This document shows, in pieces, positions 42,700-53,887 of a stretch of DNA of 64,000 nt. Origin of the DNA: Przewalskia tangutica (lineage: Eukaryota > Streptophyta > Magnoliopsida > Solanales > Solanaceae); NCBI GenBank assembly GCA_029844215.1, contig CM056733.1, positions 65,501,794 to 65,565,793 on the forward strand. Reading direction: 5' to 3'. A program made the position numbers and the translations under genes. Positions within the stretch are counted from its first letter, which is position 1, and every line of letters starts with the position of its first letter. Under the pieces are notes generated by a model. It was not told where the DNA came from and did not search any database. It saw nothing but the letters and a program-made list of their open reading frames with translations.

Positions 42700-43395
42700 C
42701 TTTTTTTTCTCAGGAGGATGTTTAGAAATACTTACCGTCGCGATCGCTTCTCCTTGGTCTTGGCTTGTGTTGGTTCAAATGATGTGTCAGTTGTGCTGAC
42801 TGCGAGACATTTTCTTATGACTGGGGATTTAATGGTGGGTTTAAATACTTTAAATATCATCTCCTCGTCCTCAACTCTCAGTTTTAGCTCGCCCTTTTCC
42901 ACATCAATCAATGCTCTCCCAGTGGCGAGGAATGGTCATCCCAAAATAATGGGAATTTCATCGTCTTCCTCCATGTCGAGGATGAGAAAGTCTGCTGGGA
43001 AGAAGAACTTCCCCACTTTGATGAGCACGTCTTCAATGATGCCTAAAGGATGCACCACTGATATGTCCGCTAGCTGTAGATTCACTGTAGTTGGCTTGAT
43101 CACTCCCAATCTCAGCTTCTTGAATACAGATAGGGGTAACAAGTTTATGCTAGCCCCTAGATCACATAATGCCCTGTTGCAAGTCACATTCCCTATCGTG
43201 CAAGGTATGGGTGAAACTCCTCAAATCTTTCAACTTTGGGGGCAGCTTCTTCTGCAAAATGGCACTACACTCTTCAGTTAATGCTATGGTCTCATATTCC
43301 ACTAGTTTCCTCTTCTTTCCAAGGATCTCCTTCATAAATTTGAAGTAGGTAGGCGATTGCTCCAACGATTCAATGAAGGGGATATTGATATGCAA
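42700..43395 (-). pseudogene. Protease of D
   Basis: The frame 43395-43162 gives the linker before the protease (FMKEILGKKRKL, ECSAILQKKLPPKLKD). After a frame change, 43187-42936 contains ALCDLGASINLLPLSVFKKL, the Athila aspartic-protease signature (D-L-G-A in place of D-S/T-G-A), and runs through GIIEDVLIKVGKFFFPADFLILDM to IPIILG. A RPFLATG-like segment and charged tail continue to about 42710. The protease would cut the gag polyprotein. One frameshift lies near 43185 in the GNVTC region. Confidence 0.85.
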
Positions 43396-43866
43396 TTTCC
43401 TGAAAACCTCTAGGAACTTTGAGAATTGCTTATCTTGGGTCTTTCTCTGAAGCCTCTGAGGATAGGGGATCTTCTATGTGTACTCCTCATCGAACCGTGG
43501 AGCCTCTCTAAAATAGGCGGTCATCAAGAACCCTCCTTCTCAATCTCAACTTCCTTTTCACCCCCACCGCATTCGTGAGCAATCGTTCTAATCGCTTCAC
43601 TTCTCAACCTGCATTTCCTAACATCGCTCTCGATTTATCTTCAGACATCGAGAAGAGTGCTCGCGCTCGTTATTTGCCATTTTTGCCAGCTGCCCAACTT
43701 GGGTTTCCAAGTTCCTTATGGATGACCTTGTCTCTGCCATGAACTGGGTCTGTGAATTTGTAAGTGTCAACAAGGCTGCTCGCAATTCATCTGGCTTTTC
43801 TTGTGGGTAAGGTGAACTGAACTGTTGTGAAGATGAGGCCTGATTAAATGGTTGTTGATTCTGGTA
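43396..43866 (-). other. Gag-protease linker of D, frames broken
   Basis: Matches the corresponding part of C in order. It includes a coiled gag C-terminal segment near 43690-43790 (on the minus strand FMAETRSSIRNLETQ-like). No intact frame. Confidence 0.5.
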
Positions 43867-45060
43867 TTAGCCTCTGTATTGATTCTGCTGCCCCTGGTCA
43901 CCCCTCCATGAGATGTTTGGATGATTCCTCCACCTTAGATTGTAAGTGTTTGAATAAGGGTTGTTCTGGGGCCTCTGGTAATTTCCTACTGCCTGACATT
44001 CTGCTTGCTCAGTAGGGATGTTGTTGGGGTCTGCTGATGGGCACCTATCAAAAGTATGAGGACCCCCACACATCTCACAATTCATCGCATCCGAATCGCA
44101 TTCACCGACCGTGTTCTCGCTGGTTGCTTGGTCAAGAGAGCAACCTGTGCATTTAACGCTGTAATGGCATCGATCTCATGAACTCCTATCGCTCTCCTTC
44201 CACTTACCCCTCTATCATCTGGCACATAGTTATTAGTGGTCATGTCTTCTAGCAAATCATGGGCCTCATGTGATGTCTTCTTCATGAAGGTTCCACATGC
44301 AGCTGCATCAATGATGGTTCTTGTTGTCCCACTTAGCCCATTGTAGAAAATATGGACCAAATTCCACAGTTCAATGCTATGATGCGGACACTTTCTCTGC
44401 AGATCTTTAAATCTCTCCTAAGCCTCATAGAGTGACTCCCCATCAGTCTGGTAGAAATTATTCAGCTCTCCTCTCAGCTTGGCTGCTTTGGAAGGTGGAA
44501 AGAACTTTGCCAGGAACTTCTGTGCCAGATCCTGCCATGTAAATATAGAATCTGTAGGTAGGGAATTCAACCAAACCTTTGCTCTATCCCGGAGTGAGAA
44601 GGAAAAGAGTCTCAACCGGATGACGTCATCAGTAACACCATTATATTTGAACGTTGCACACAGTTCCAAGAAATTTGCAATGTGCATATGTGGGTCTTCA
44701 GATGGTAACCCTCCAAATTGAATTGTATGCTACACCATGCTCAGGATCGCAGACTTTATTTCAAAATTGTTCGCTCCTATTGCTGGGAGCCTTATGCATG
44801 TTTGTGCTTCATTCACTCTTGGTAGCACATAGTCTCGCTGCACTCTTCTCGTCCGACTGAACTCTTTCCTCTTCATCATTCTGCAACCCTGGGGGTATTC
44901 TTTAGTTGGGTTGGTGATCACCCATCTTTTCATTCATCTCATTATTATTCTGTCGAACCCCCCATGGCTATTAAATCCAAGATTCTTTTGTTTCGCCGAT
45001 TCTGCTTGCAAGTCTTCTCGATCTCAGGGTTGAAGGAAACAAGTGTATTTGCTCCTCTTC
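43867..45060 (-). pseudogene. gag of D
   Basis: Four adjacent frames together give an Athila gag. They are an N-terminal part with CIRLPAIGANNFEIKSAIL (44933-44730); the gag core HIANFLELCATFKYNGVTDDVIRLRLF, then AKVWLNSLP, FTWQDLAQKFLAKFF (44687-44418, the Retrotrans_gag fold); and a part with FYNGLSGTTRTIIDAAACGTFM (44360-44082). The fourth is the zinc knuckle CEMCGGPHTFDRC followed by an Asn/Gln/Tyr-rich tail (44085-43867). Single stops or small shifts separate them (for example a stop right after SLYEA). Gag forms the particle and binds element RNA. Confidence 0.85.
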
Positions 45061-45210
45061 TTCTTCGCATAAACTAGATACCTGAAATAGATCAAAATCA
45101 ACAAACGGATCACGACGCACGGTTCCACAAATAAAATAAAATAAAATAAAAGAAAATAAAAAACAAATTAGAAATTAAGAATAGATAGATTGATATTGAA
45201 CTACGCCAAT

Positions 45211-45227
45211 CCCCGGCAACGGCGTCA
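45211..45227 (-). other. Primer binding site of D (tRNA-Asp)
   Basis: CCCCGGCAACGGCGTCA on the plus strand, one change from the tRNA-Asp 3' end; six bases from the LTR at 45234. Confidence 0.88.
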
Positions 45228-45233
45228 AAAACT

Positions 45234-46494
45234 TGTTAGCGATTTATCCACACGCTTAACGCAAGTGTACGTATCGTGACAAGTAATATAGTTTAGGTAA
45301 GACCGAATATCGTCTCAGGGATTAGTGTTCAATTGCCAATTTCTATACTATGGTATCTATTCGGTGATTGATATTTTGATGGTTGTTTGTATCTATGACT
45401 ACTAAATAATTATAAAAGTTAACTAAATTGCTTTACTTAAATCAGATATGGTGAAAATAGGGCTTACAATCTCCTCAACTATCCGCTCGCTTTAATCTTT
45501 AATGCAATGATAAAAGTTCTTCTTCTATATTGAGATAACAGGTTAACTAAGCCATTTTATATTCCGGTTAGGATATATAAACACTCAACCCCGATGCAGA
45601 ACCCTTCTATATTTCGATGATAAGATTTACCATAGAGGAGGATTAAGAACAATAACCTATCAAACTACACAAGTATCGGGGTACTTTCGTCCACGATTTT
45701 AACCTATGTTTATTCAACTATAGCATATTCACAATCTCCCCTTTCGGATCTCGATTAGAAATCATATATGTGATGATAATTAGTGATCAATTAATTACCA
45801 AGCAATCAAATCAATTATTGAATAAATCTCAACTATATAAAGAAGAAACCAAACCATGCATTAAATCATAAAACGGGGTTCAAGTGATTCGAATGAAAAG
45901 CCCTAATTAAAGTTTAGCTCCTAGCCATAGACATGCTAATAACTAAAAGATTATCCAACATAAACTGAAAAATAAATAAAGTAAGAAAAAAATTACTCAA
46001 GAACAAGCCTCCAATCTTGAAGCTTTCAAGAACTATGTGTTGTGTAGAGTTAGGGATTGTGGAACCCTTCAAAAATCTGCCCTAAGGCCTTTTTATATCC
46101 TCCAAAAACATTCCCAACTTTTCCCTCTTGGTCTTGGCCCATTCCCATTCGGATTTGGCTGAAAATCCGCGTCAGCGCCACGGCCCTGAGACCGGCGCCG
46201 TGGCGCCGAAACTCCTGCGACTCGTCAGATTTTTGGGCGTCGTGGCGCTGCTTTCGCTTCTAGAGTGGCGCCACGGCACTGCCCTGTCCTTCGTCCGGGG
46301 TGCCAACTTTTCGTTTCTTTTGTCTCTGGAACCTCTGTTTCTGTCCTCTTTTTGCTTCTTTTCGCCAATGTGCCATTTAAACCACTATGACTCGAAAGAA
46401 GGAAAATATATACTAACATGACACGTATTTGTACAAAAATGGGCCAAATACTAACTAAAGATGACTCAAAAGGTGTATATAAAATACGCCTACT
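45234..46494 (-). repeat. 5' LTR of D (1261 bp)
   Basis: Starts TGTTAGCGATTTATCC next to the primer site and ends around GCCTACT at 46494. The expected ...CCTAACA end is altered, so the last bases are uncertain. Contains the GGCGCC module at 46174-46290. Confidence 0.88.
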
Positions 46495-46499
46495 GTGAC

Positions 46500-46840
46500 C
46501 CTTCGAACTTACGCGCTCGCTACGCCACGCCATACTGATGACGGGAATTATTCTCTGAAGTTCTGGAGCCGCGACCCTGCATTTTGGCGCCGCGGTGCTG
46601 TGTCAGTTATTTCCCGTTCTGCATTTTTTCTCAATCCCTACTTTTATCTATCATCCATAAACACTCAACATACCAGATCGTGAGACTGTTCAAGTAAATA
46701 TGAAACAACCTAAAACAAAAATTGAAATAACATAATTAAAACATTGGGTTGCCTCCCAAGTAGCGCTGTCTTTAACGTCTTTTAGCCGGACACATTTCAC
46801 TTACTAAATCGAGGGGGGGTAGAGTGTCCCATCCGCATAT
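46500..46840 (-). other. Internal region of C between D insertion and protease
   Basis: Non-coding, with a GC-rich patch (46565-46600) and the hairpin at 46744-46759. Confidence 0.6.
46744..46759 (-). other. Conserved hairpin of C
   Basis: TTGGG-TTGCCT-CCCAA followed by AAGTAGCGCTGTCTTTAACG, the same as in D and nearly as in A. Confidence 0.65.
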
Positions 46841-47636
46841 TCATCTCAGGATCATTTTCTTTCTTCTCATCCTCTTCTTTTTCACAGAATTAATTTCAGG
46901 AGGGTTCATTCTCTTTTCAACATTCGTCGTTTCCCTGGTCTTACTCTCCGGCTCCACATTTTTCTTTAATGGTACCCCACGAGCATCAGTACTTGTGAGG
47001 CTGTTCTGCAACCCGACCTTTTCAACTACCCTGATAGCATAACATCTATCAATAACTTGAGGTTCAGGGGGTGGCTTGAAAACTTTGAAGGTCATTTCTG
47101 CCTCTGGTGGTGGCTTGAACACTTTGAAGGTCATCTCTTCACCTTGAACTCTGAGTTTTAGCTCTCTTTTTTCAACATCAATCAATGCCCCCCTGTGGCT
47201 AGGAATGGTCTCCCAATGATCATTGGTATCATCTCATCTTCCTCCATATCAAGAATGAGGAAGTCAACAGGCAAGATGAATTTGCCCACCTTTACCAACA
47301 CATCTTCAATTATTCCTCTAGGATGCACAATAGAGCGATCAACTAACTGCAAGTGGACTGTTGTTGGCCTTGTTTCCCCAAACCAAGCCTTTTAAACACA
47401 GAAAGGGGCATTAGGTTGACACTTGCCCCCAAGTCACACAGGGCTTGCTTGCATGTCACATTCCCTATGGTGCAAGGTAATGTGAAACTCCCTGGATCTT
47501 TCAACTTAGGGGGCAGTTTCTTCTGCAAGATAGCACTGCACTCTTCTGTTAGCGCTATTGTCTCATAGTCTGCCAGCTTTCTCTTCTTAAACAGGATGTC
47601 TTTCATGAACTTTACATAAGCTGACATTTGCTCCAA
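46841..47636 (-). pseudogene. Protease of C with a charged tail
   Basis: The frame 47636-47343 holds ECSAILQKKLPPKLKD, CTIGNVTCKQ and the protease signature ALCDLGASVNLMPLSVFKRL. After a shift near 47375 the middle of the protease is read in another frame. The frame 47185-46841 then carries the C-terminal tail (IDVEKRELKLRVQGEE). In the tail a 13-residue unit EMTFKVFKPPPE is present twice in tandem, from a 39 bp DNA duplication at 47070-47134. The tail ends in a run of basic residues. Confidence 0.82.
47070..47134. repeat. 39 bp tandem duplication in the C protease tail
   Basis: The block GTGGCTTGAA(A/C)ACTTTGAAGG begins at 47071 and again at 47110. It keeps the reading frame, adding 13 codons. 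Confidence 0.85.
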
Positions 47637-47639
47637 AGC

Positions 47640-48527
47640 TTCAATGAACGAGAGATTGATATGAAGCTTTTTGAAGATCTCTATAAACTTGGAAAACTCC
47701 TGCAGCGACTTCTTCTCAGCTTTGAGGTAAGGAATTGCCTATATATTCCTCATGATCGCCATGAGCCTTCTAAAATAGGGTGGTCATCAGTAACCCCCTC
47801 CTTCTCTATCTCAGTTGTCTTCTCCGCCTCATTCTCCTTCTCCCCCCACTGGTTGAGCTGCAGCTGGTTCTACCACTTTACCACTCCTCAAAGATATTGC
47901 ATGACATTGTTCCCTGGGGTTTACTTCTGTGTTACTTGGCAAAGTGGCCTAAGGTCTAGTATTCATCATGTTTTCCATCTGCCCTACCTGCGTTTCCAAG
48001 TTCCTAATAGAGGACCTGGTTTCTGTGACAAATTCGACCTGGGATTTGGACAGGGCCGACACCAAATTCATTAACTGGCTCTGGGAGTTGGCCAGGGCAA
48101 TCAGGGTTGCTTCCAACTTATCTGGTTTCTTTGCGACCGTGATCGAATCGCTGTGAAGAAGAGGCCTGTTACGTGGCCGCTCAAATTGTGCTTGCCGCCT
48201 TCGTCGCTTTCTCCACGAGAAGTAGAGTGATTTCTCCACCCGAATTATAAGTATCGAGAATGTATTGTTGTTATAGGGCCTCCGAAGTTTCCCACCGCTC
48301 GACATCGGGCCCGCTCCATTGTCATATTGTTGGGGTCGCTTGTTGGACATCTATCGGGCGTGTGGACTTCACAAATCTCACAAATTGCTCGTGATCCAAC
48401 GTAATTTATGGATACTGCATTCTGCTGCAATTGTTTGGTCAGGAGTGCAACCTGTGCATTCAGTGTTGTGATGGCATCTAGCTCATGGACTCCACTCGCT
48501 CTTCTGCCACCTGTTCCTCTATCTTCT
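47640..48527 (-). pseudogene. C-terminal gag of C
   Basis: On the minus strand from 48527: a short DEL.A-type segment, the zinc knuckle region (CEICEVHTPDRC, one residue off the CX2CX3HX4C pattern) in 48430-48245, and a 133-codon frame 48350-47949. That frame has a coiled segment (ATLIALANSQSQLMNLVSAL, ETRSSIRNLETQVGQM). The zinc knuckle and coil are in different frames. Cut on the right by F. Confidence 0.75.
48523..48527. repeat. Left TSD of F (CTTCT)
   Basis: CTTCT before TGTTATACCCC; the right copy is CTTCC (57205-57209), one mismatch. Confidence 0.7.
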
Positions 48528-48945
48528 TGTTATACCCCGTATTTCCAGAGTATGTACGTGAGGGCGTACGTATTAAATTTTTTTGCCTTAAGAATTGGCT
48601 TTGGTTCGAAATTTGGGCACAAGTGCCGAATAGAGTCGTTTTCTGACGAAACGTTTCATTAGCCTTACGCTGGGAAAATTCCGCTATGTCATTTAGTATT
48701 TTTATGCGGATTTTTCCGAGCGACGAACATTTTTGGATTAACGGAGGGTGACACTTGTCACCTCATTGACTAAGCAAAGAGAGGCTTGGCCTCGCCGATT
48801 GGTTCATGGTTTTGTGCCTTGTTTTGTGGCTTGTTTTGTGCCATGTTTTCTGGAGGAGGGGTTAGGGTGCACTTGGCTTGATCTTGGCCTTACACTTGCT
48901 ATACACTTGGAAGGATCTTGGCCATTGGTTGGCTTTTGGTTTTGC

Positions 48946-48953
48946 TATAAATA
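48946..48953 (+). promoter_or_regulatory. TATA box of F LTR
   Basis: TATAAATA follows a CCAATT-like CCATTGGTTGG box by about 20 bp and is conserved at 54299-54306 in the 3' LTR. Transcription would start near 48980, leaving a very long R-U5 of about 2.8 kb. Confidence 0.6.
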
Positions 48954-51000
48954 CCCCCTCTCTCTTTGAAGACTTCATTCATCCAAAAATCTTCCAAGTC
49001 TTGGAAACCCTCCTCCTCTTGTTGACTCTCGCCCAAGAGCCCTCTCCCTTAAAGTTTGGCTTTGGCCGAGAGGCCACCCTCCCCTCAGGTGCCTTGGCGT
49101 GGGTACCCCCTAGCCTAGTTGTTTTCGTATAATACCCCTTTGTTGTGGTATAGAAATACTCTCCTAATATTGTTATTATGTCCAAATACCTGCCCAAATA
49201 CCTTGTAGTATTCCCAAGGTTACACTTATACAAAGCCCGTAAAATACGATTATACTTCCTTTAGCCACAAAAACGAAACCCTAAGGAAATCTTCACCCGT
49301 TGTTGAAGTTGTAAGTAGAAGTTGGTTAGAACTTCTAAGGGTTGTTTGAGCGCCTGAGTAGGAGCTAAGCGTTGCTCAGATCGACTTTATACTTGGATAA
49401 TTTTGGGCTTATCGAGGTAAACACTATCGTTCTTCTATTGTAATTGGAAATTACATGTTTGAATATATAGTTGAAGTATACTATATATAGAACTATACTT
49501 AGTATCGTGGCAATGTCTTTTGACTTAAGCTCAAGAATTAAGAATCGAATCGAATCAGAATTACATAGACCGTATTACAGAGACTTGTGTAGTATTATCG
49601 TAGTAGAATTGTACACGCCCGTTAGGCGGTAAACCCCTCGTTGGCTTGGTAGCCGCCTCGATAGAAGCGAGATTTGCGCGTATGGCGGGGAGTCGCCGAA
49701 TTTTCTCGTAGATTATGGAACGTTGAGATCTAGATGTTAATAAGCGCTGTGGCCTTATAGGTCAAGTACTACGTGGAGTGATCCACTTGGCTGCGAGTAG
49801 CCGGTTTGAGGTACTGAGCGTTTTGCTATTAGTCGACAATCGTCGCGAGGTATGTGAACCTCTTCCTATCTCTTCTAGCATGATATGTGTGAACTATGTA
49901 GTACGGAGACGCATACGTGTTAATCTGTGTTTGATTGTTTAAAACATAAAGTGTTATAACGGCTTTATGGGAAGTCAAGTTATAATGACTTTATGTAGGT
50001 AAGAAAATTCTTTGTGGTTTTAAAAGGTAATCGATGTGAATTATAACCGCTAGTTATAATAAAGAACTTGATGTATTTCAAAAGATTTATAAATCGCTTT
50101 TGGAAGGAGAGTAACACTTGGTTTTAAAGGTTTTAAAAAGAGTTATACTAGCTTTACGGAGTTAGGTATAATGTCTTAAGAGAGGTAAAGAAAATGGTTT
50201 ATCATGTTAGAAGTTAAGAGACTTGATCTTATAAGATAAGAGACTTAACTTATTTGTTTTAATGTGAATGTTTGTGTGAAACCTCATTCGTGAGTAATGA
50301 GTACTTGGTTTTATTTAAAGGGATAATGTTTCTTGATTTCTAAATCGAATGTGTATCGGCTGCACCATCGCAGTTAATAAAGGAAAATGTATTGAAAAAT
50401 GATGAATTGTATTAAAACCAAGTAGAAACCTCCATCCGCATAGAAACTAAGACGACAAAATGATATACATTTTCTAGATCATGACTGCCAGAATGAGAAT
50501 GTTGTAAAGAAGAATAACCTACTCACGTGAGACATATATTACTCAACCGTTCTAAAAAGGAATCAAGTGATTAAGTTTGGGAACTATGAAACCATTTGAA
50601 AATGAGAAGCTTGAGTAATTGAAACTAGGCAAACCGAACTTAGGAAAAGAATGTTGTTACTTGATTTTTAAAAGGAATGGGTTGGTCATTCTAATACTAC
50701 GTATCGGGTGACTTTTATAAGTAATAGATCTCTTTAAAAGAATTTAACGATGTAGTACTTTGGGGTTAAAAACCCGACTTTGGCATAAAATGAAAGTACT
50801 TTGAATTGTTGTGAAACTTGCTGTGCTTGTTGTTGTGAAACTTGCCTATGCTTGTGATGATAGCCTTCACGTGCAAGTGTGGTATTTCGTTACCGCTCTC
50901 GATAGAGGCGGTTGACTTGTTGATAATTTACTTGGACGTCTTGGCGTTGATGGAGAATTCCACGTATGTTTCCATTTTGATTACCGCTTGTTGTTGATAT

Positions 51001-51290
51001 CACATGGACATGTCTACACCGACGCAGATTCCGGCACGCGGCCACGCGCCGTTGATTACCCGATAGATGGTTATTACCGCAACATGGACGTGTCTACACC
51101 GACGCAGATTCGGCATGTACGCGCGCAGGTTGACCACCCAAGATATTGTTATTGAGGTTACACGGGCATGTCTACACCGGCGCAGATTCCGGTACGTGGC
51201 CACGCGCCTTGTTATTATTGTTGCATCACGGACATGTCTACACCGAGGCGATTCCGGCACGCGCCACGATGCGAACATGATGGATGTTAT
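51001..51290. repeat. GC-rich minisatellite in the F 5' LTR
   Basis: Four units beginning GG(A/G)CATGTCTACACCG lie at 51006, 51086, 51165 and 51230 (spacings 80, 79 and 65). The counterpart is at about 56361-56620 in the 3' LTR with different unit lengths. Confidence 0.8.
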
Positions 51291-51839
51291 GGGCGTGAGA
51301 CCCATAGTTATATTTGAGTGGTGACTTTGAGGCGTGAGTCCCCGACTGATCGCTTTTATGTCGCTGCATCGTATTTTGGTTATCATACATGTCTCCCGCT
51401 TTTTAAGCTATTATGATTTCATTTACGATTTGACGCTTTCACATACTGTACCGTCTCGACCTCCTTCGGGGCCGCGCCATGCCGCAGTAGAGGTACATCG
51501 GCGTGGATCCTCGCCTAGATCTCGCCATTGCTGGGAAGCTCCGCTTCTCCGAGGCTTATCTTTTGTATGTGTTCCCCGAGTTGTAGGTTCTTGTACATCT
51601 GTGGTATGGCGGCCCGTCCGCCATAGTCGCTAAATCTTGCAGGTCCTGTAGAACTGCTGCGGTGGTTGTAAAAGGATTAAACTGTCGTTTTATGATATAC
51701 CAAGGCAATCGCTTGGCCTGCTTATTTATTATATCTCTTGTTTCATGATTCATGTTTTATTTTCCGCCGTTTTCTCTCGATGTTGTATCACTAGGGTGCC
51801 CGGTAAGGCACCAGAATCTGCCCGGTTCGGCGCACAAAG

Positions 51840-51853
51840 TGGTATCGTGAGCG
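51840..51853 (+). other. Primer binding site of F (initiator tRNA-Met, degenerate)
   Basis: TGGTATCGTGAGCG, five bases after the LTR, compared with the consensus TGGTATCAGAGCC. Confidence 0.6.
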
Positions 51854-53877
51854 CTTAGTCTCTGAAAGTGTCTACGCATCGTGTCAGTAGTAGTCTTGAT
51901 TATCGGTGTCAGGCACCACATCTATAATCGTGAGGCTATAGGACATTTAGGATTGGTTTCCATTCTTCTCATTCCGAGATCGTGCCTTAGAACCGTGGTT
52001 GTAAGTTGGACCTTCCGACGTGTTTCGCTTTACCGCTTATGCTCGCGAAAGGCAACCAGTGGCCTGGCGGCAAGGCAAATGGCGGAGCCGCTAGTGGATT
52101 CAGAGGAGTACGAGGCGCAGCCCGGCCAAGACTGAGGTAGTGCTTCGACGGCGAAGTTTTGCGACGCCACAAAGACCAAAGAGAGCTTTAGAGTCCGCAG
52201 GTCGCCGCCGAGACTACAAGACTGAGCCTCCACCCCACACCGACCGGGGAGACGGGTCACGCGAGACGGCTCCGCTTATCGCCGTGGTCAGGCTGATATG
52301 AGGATAGGCCGACGCAGCAGCCTGGGCCCAAAGAAGACTCAGAAGGCACCCGAGGCGCATAGCTGAGGCTACGGATTTCTTAGTTGTAGCCCGCCTGAGT
52401 TTTACTGGTCGAGGCCGAGGATGATCCGCAGGAGTTCATCCGCTGCGCAGGATCATGCGCGTGATCAAGGCTTCAGATCGAGTCTGTGACATTTGTTCAG
52501 ACGGCCGCGTGATACCGCAGCCGATTGGTTTGACTCGCGAGCTTTCCCGGGAGAGCATGCACTTCCACCGCTTGGGACGAAGTTTTCGGCCTTCTCGGCA
52601 CATTTCTTGCCTCCACAAACGGCGAGGGCTCGGGCCGACAGATTTTTGATGTTGAGGCGTAAGCGCGCATACCGGAGTACAATGGAGTTCGACTCATCGC
52701 CCGTGATGTTCCCGCATTAGTAGCTAGTATGGAGGATCGAGTGCACCGATATGTTGGTGGCTCGATGATTACCTAGCGAGAGTTGTTCGGTGTTTCTCTT
52801 CACCGCATGGACATTGCCCGCATTCGTGCTCATGCACTGTGCGAGGAGCGCAGAGATCGACGCAGCGGACCGCCAGCAGGCGCCAAGACACGGATATTTT
52901 GGCGACTTTCGAGGCGGACCGCCTCGAAGCAGACTAGTTATGTACCTCCGCCATTGCAGAGTGGTCCTCCGCAGCTTCGGACCTCGGGATATTCAGAGCG
53001 TGTCGTGGCTCCTGTGTTTCGATGTTCGCGAGTAGGTGTTGGCTGACGCACACCCTACCTGTGTGGTCGATGCGGTAGACCGCATTTCGAGAGTGTCGTA
53101 GCACCGGAGCTTGTTATTCTTGCGCCAACAGGCCATATGACGAGATCGTCCACTGTGGGTAGCACTGTAGGATAGCACAGTTACTAGAGGCCATTGTGGC
53201 CACTAGAGGTCGCGTGGAAGTTCCGCTTAGCGGCCTCGAACCGCCTAGTTTCGTATATCCTTAACCTCTGTAGTTTTGTGTGTATTGATGTTGTTGATGT
53301 GTTTAATGATATGTTTGGATAGCTTTGTGCTAAAATGTGATTTAGAAACCCGTTAGTGAAAAGTGGTAAGTCCTCGTGGTGTGAAATGGAAGTGGTAGCT
53401 TTCACGATCCGTAGAGGTAAGATTGTTCGGATCAAGAAATTAGAGAGTCGGGCGCTACAGCTGGTCGGGGGCCCATGTGCGGGCCAACCCGCATCCCGCT
53501 TTGGCGGCGGTCACCGGGTGGTCCCGCCAGCGGCAGTGGTCACGAGGGTGCTAGGCCCAAGTTTAGATGACCATCGATGAGCTCGTGGATACGCTCGATC
53601 GACCAGTTCGCAAGGCCGGGAATGGCCTTAGGGGAAATCGAGGTTAGTGAGATGACCAAGTTTGGAGGTAGTGACTCCAAGGGTTGGGAACAGAAGCGTT
53701 GACAGAAGTGTGGTACGGACACTAGAACGAGTTCGAGTGTTCGTGACGAGTACTGCGAGCGGAGAAGTGGCGTGTGTTTTGTGACCAGCGTGGCATGATT
53801 GTTTTCGTGACGATAGCGTTGAAGACTATATCGACGCCGTTGTTTTGAGACTCAAGGAACATTCGACGAATATTTCT
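51854..53877 (+). pseudogene. gag remnants of F
   Basis: No frame exceeds about 90 codons, but scattered pieces follow gypsy gag order. They are DPQEFI-like near 52430; ELSRE; ADRFLMLRRKRAYRS and the EFDS segment near 52640-52690; a VEDRVHRYVGG-like piece near 52735; HRMDIARIRAHA near 52800; GYFGDFRGGPP near 52890; and a Cys/His-poor knuckle remnant near 53060. Frame is lost every 50-100 bases. Downstream of about 53200 only unassigned sequence remains (a GGGCGCTACAGC-type GC-rich patch). The density of indels is unusual, see findings. Confidence 0.6.
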
Positions 53878-53887
53878 AAGGGAAGAA
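53878..53887 (+). other. Polypurine tract of F
   Basis: AAGGGAAGAA directly before TGTTATACCC. Confidence 0.75.

Larger units (their letters stand above)
38733..46494 (-). mobile_element. Athila-like element D with gag, protease and a Transposase_32-like ORF (7.8 kb)
   Basis: The LTRs at 38733-39983 and 45234-46494 start TGTTAGCGATTTATCC. The tRNA-Asp primer site lies at 45211-45227. Order on the minus strand is gag (about 45060-43867), protease (43395-42720), hairpin (42559), a GC-rich repeat, and the ORF 41811-40934, followed by 3' non-coding DNA. RT, RNase H and integrase are absent. Flanking GGGAC (38728-38732) and GTGAC (46495-46499) may be a decayed TSD. The end of the 3' LTR and its polypurine tract are lost at 39984. 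Confidence 0.88.
48528..51834 (+). repeat. 5' LTR of F
   Basis: Full-length match to 53888-57204. TATAAATA at about 48946-48953 with a CCATTGGTTGG box upstream gives a promoter about 420 bp in. A GC-rich minisatellite lies at 51001-51290. Confidence 0.92.

Noticed and set aside
42718..43281. 187-codon plus-strand frame
   Set aside because: Antisense to the D protease.
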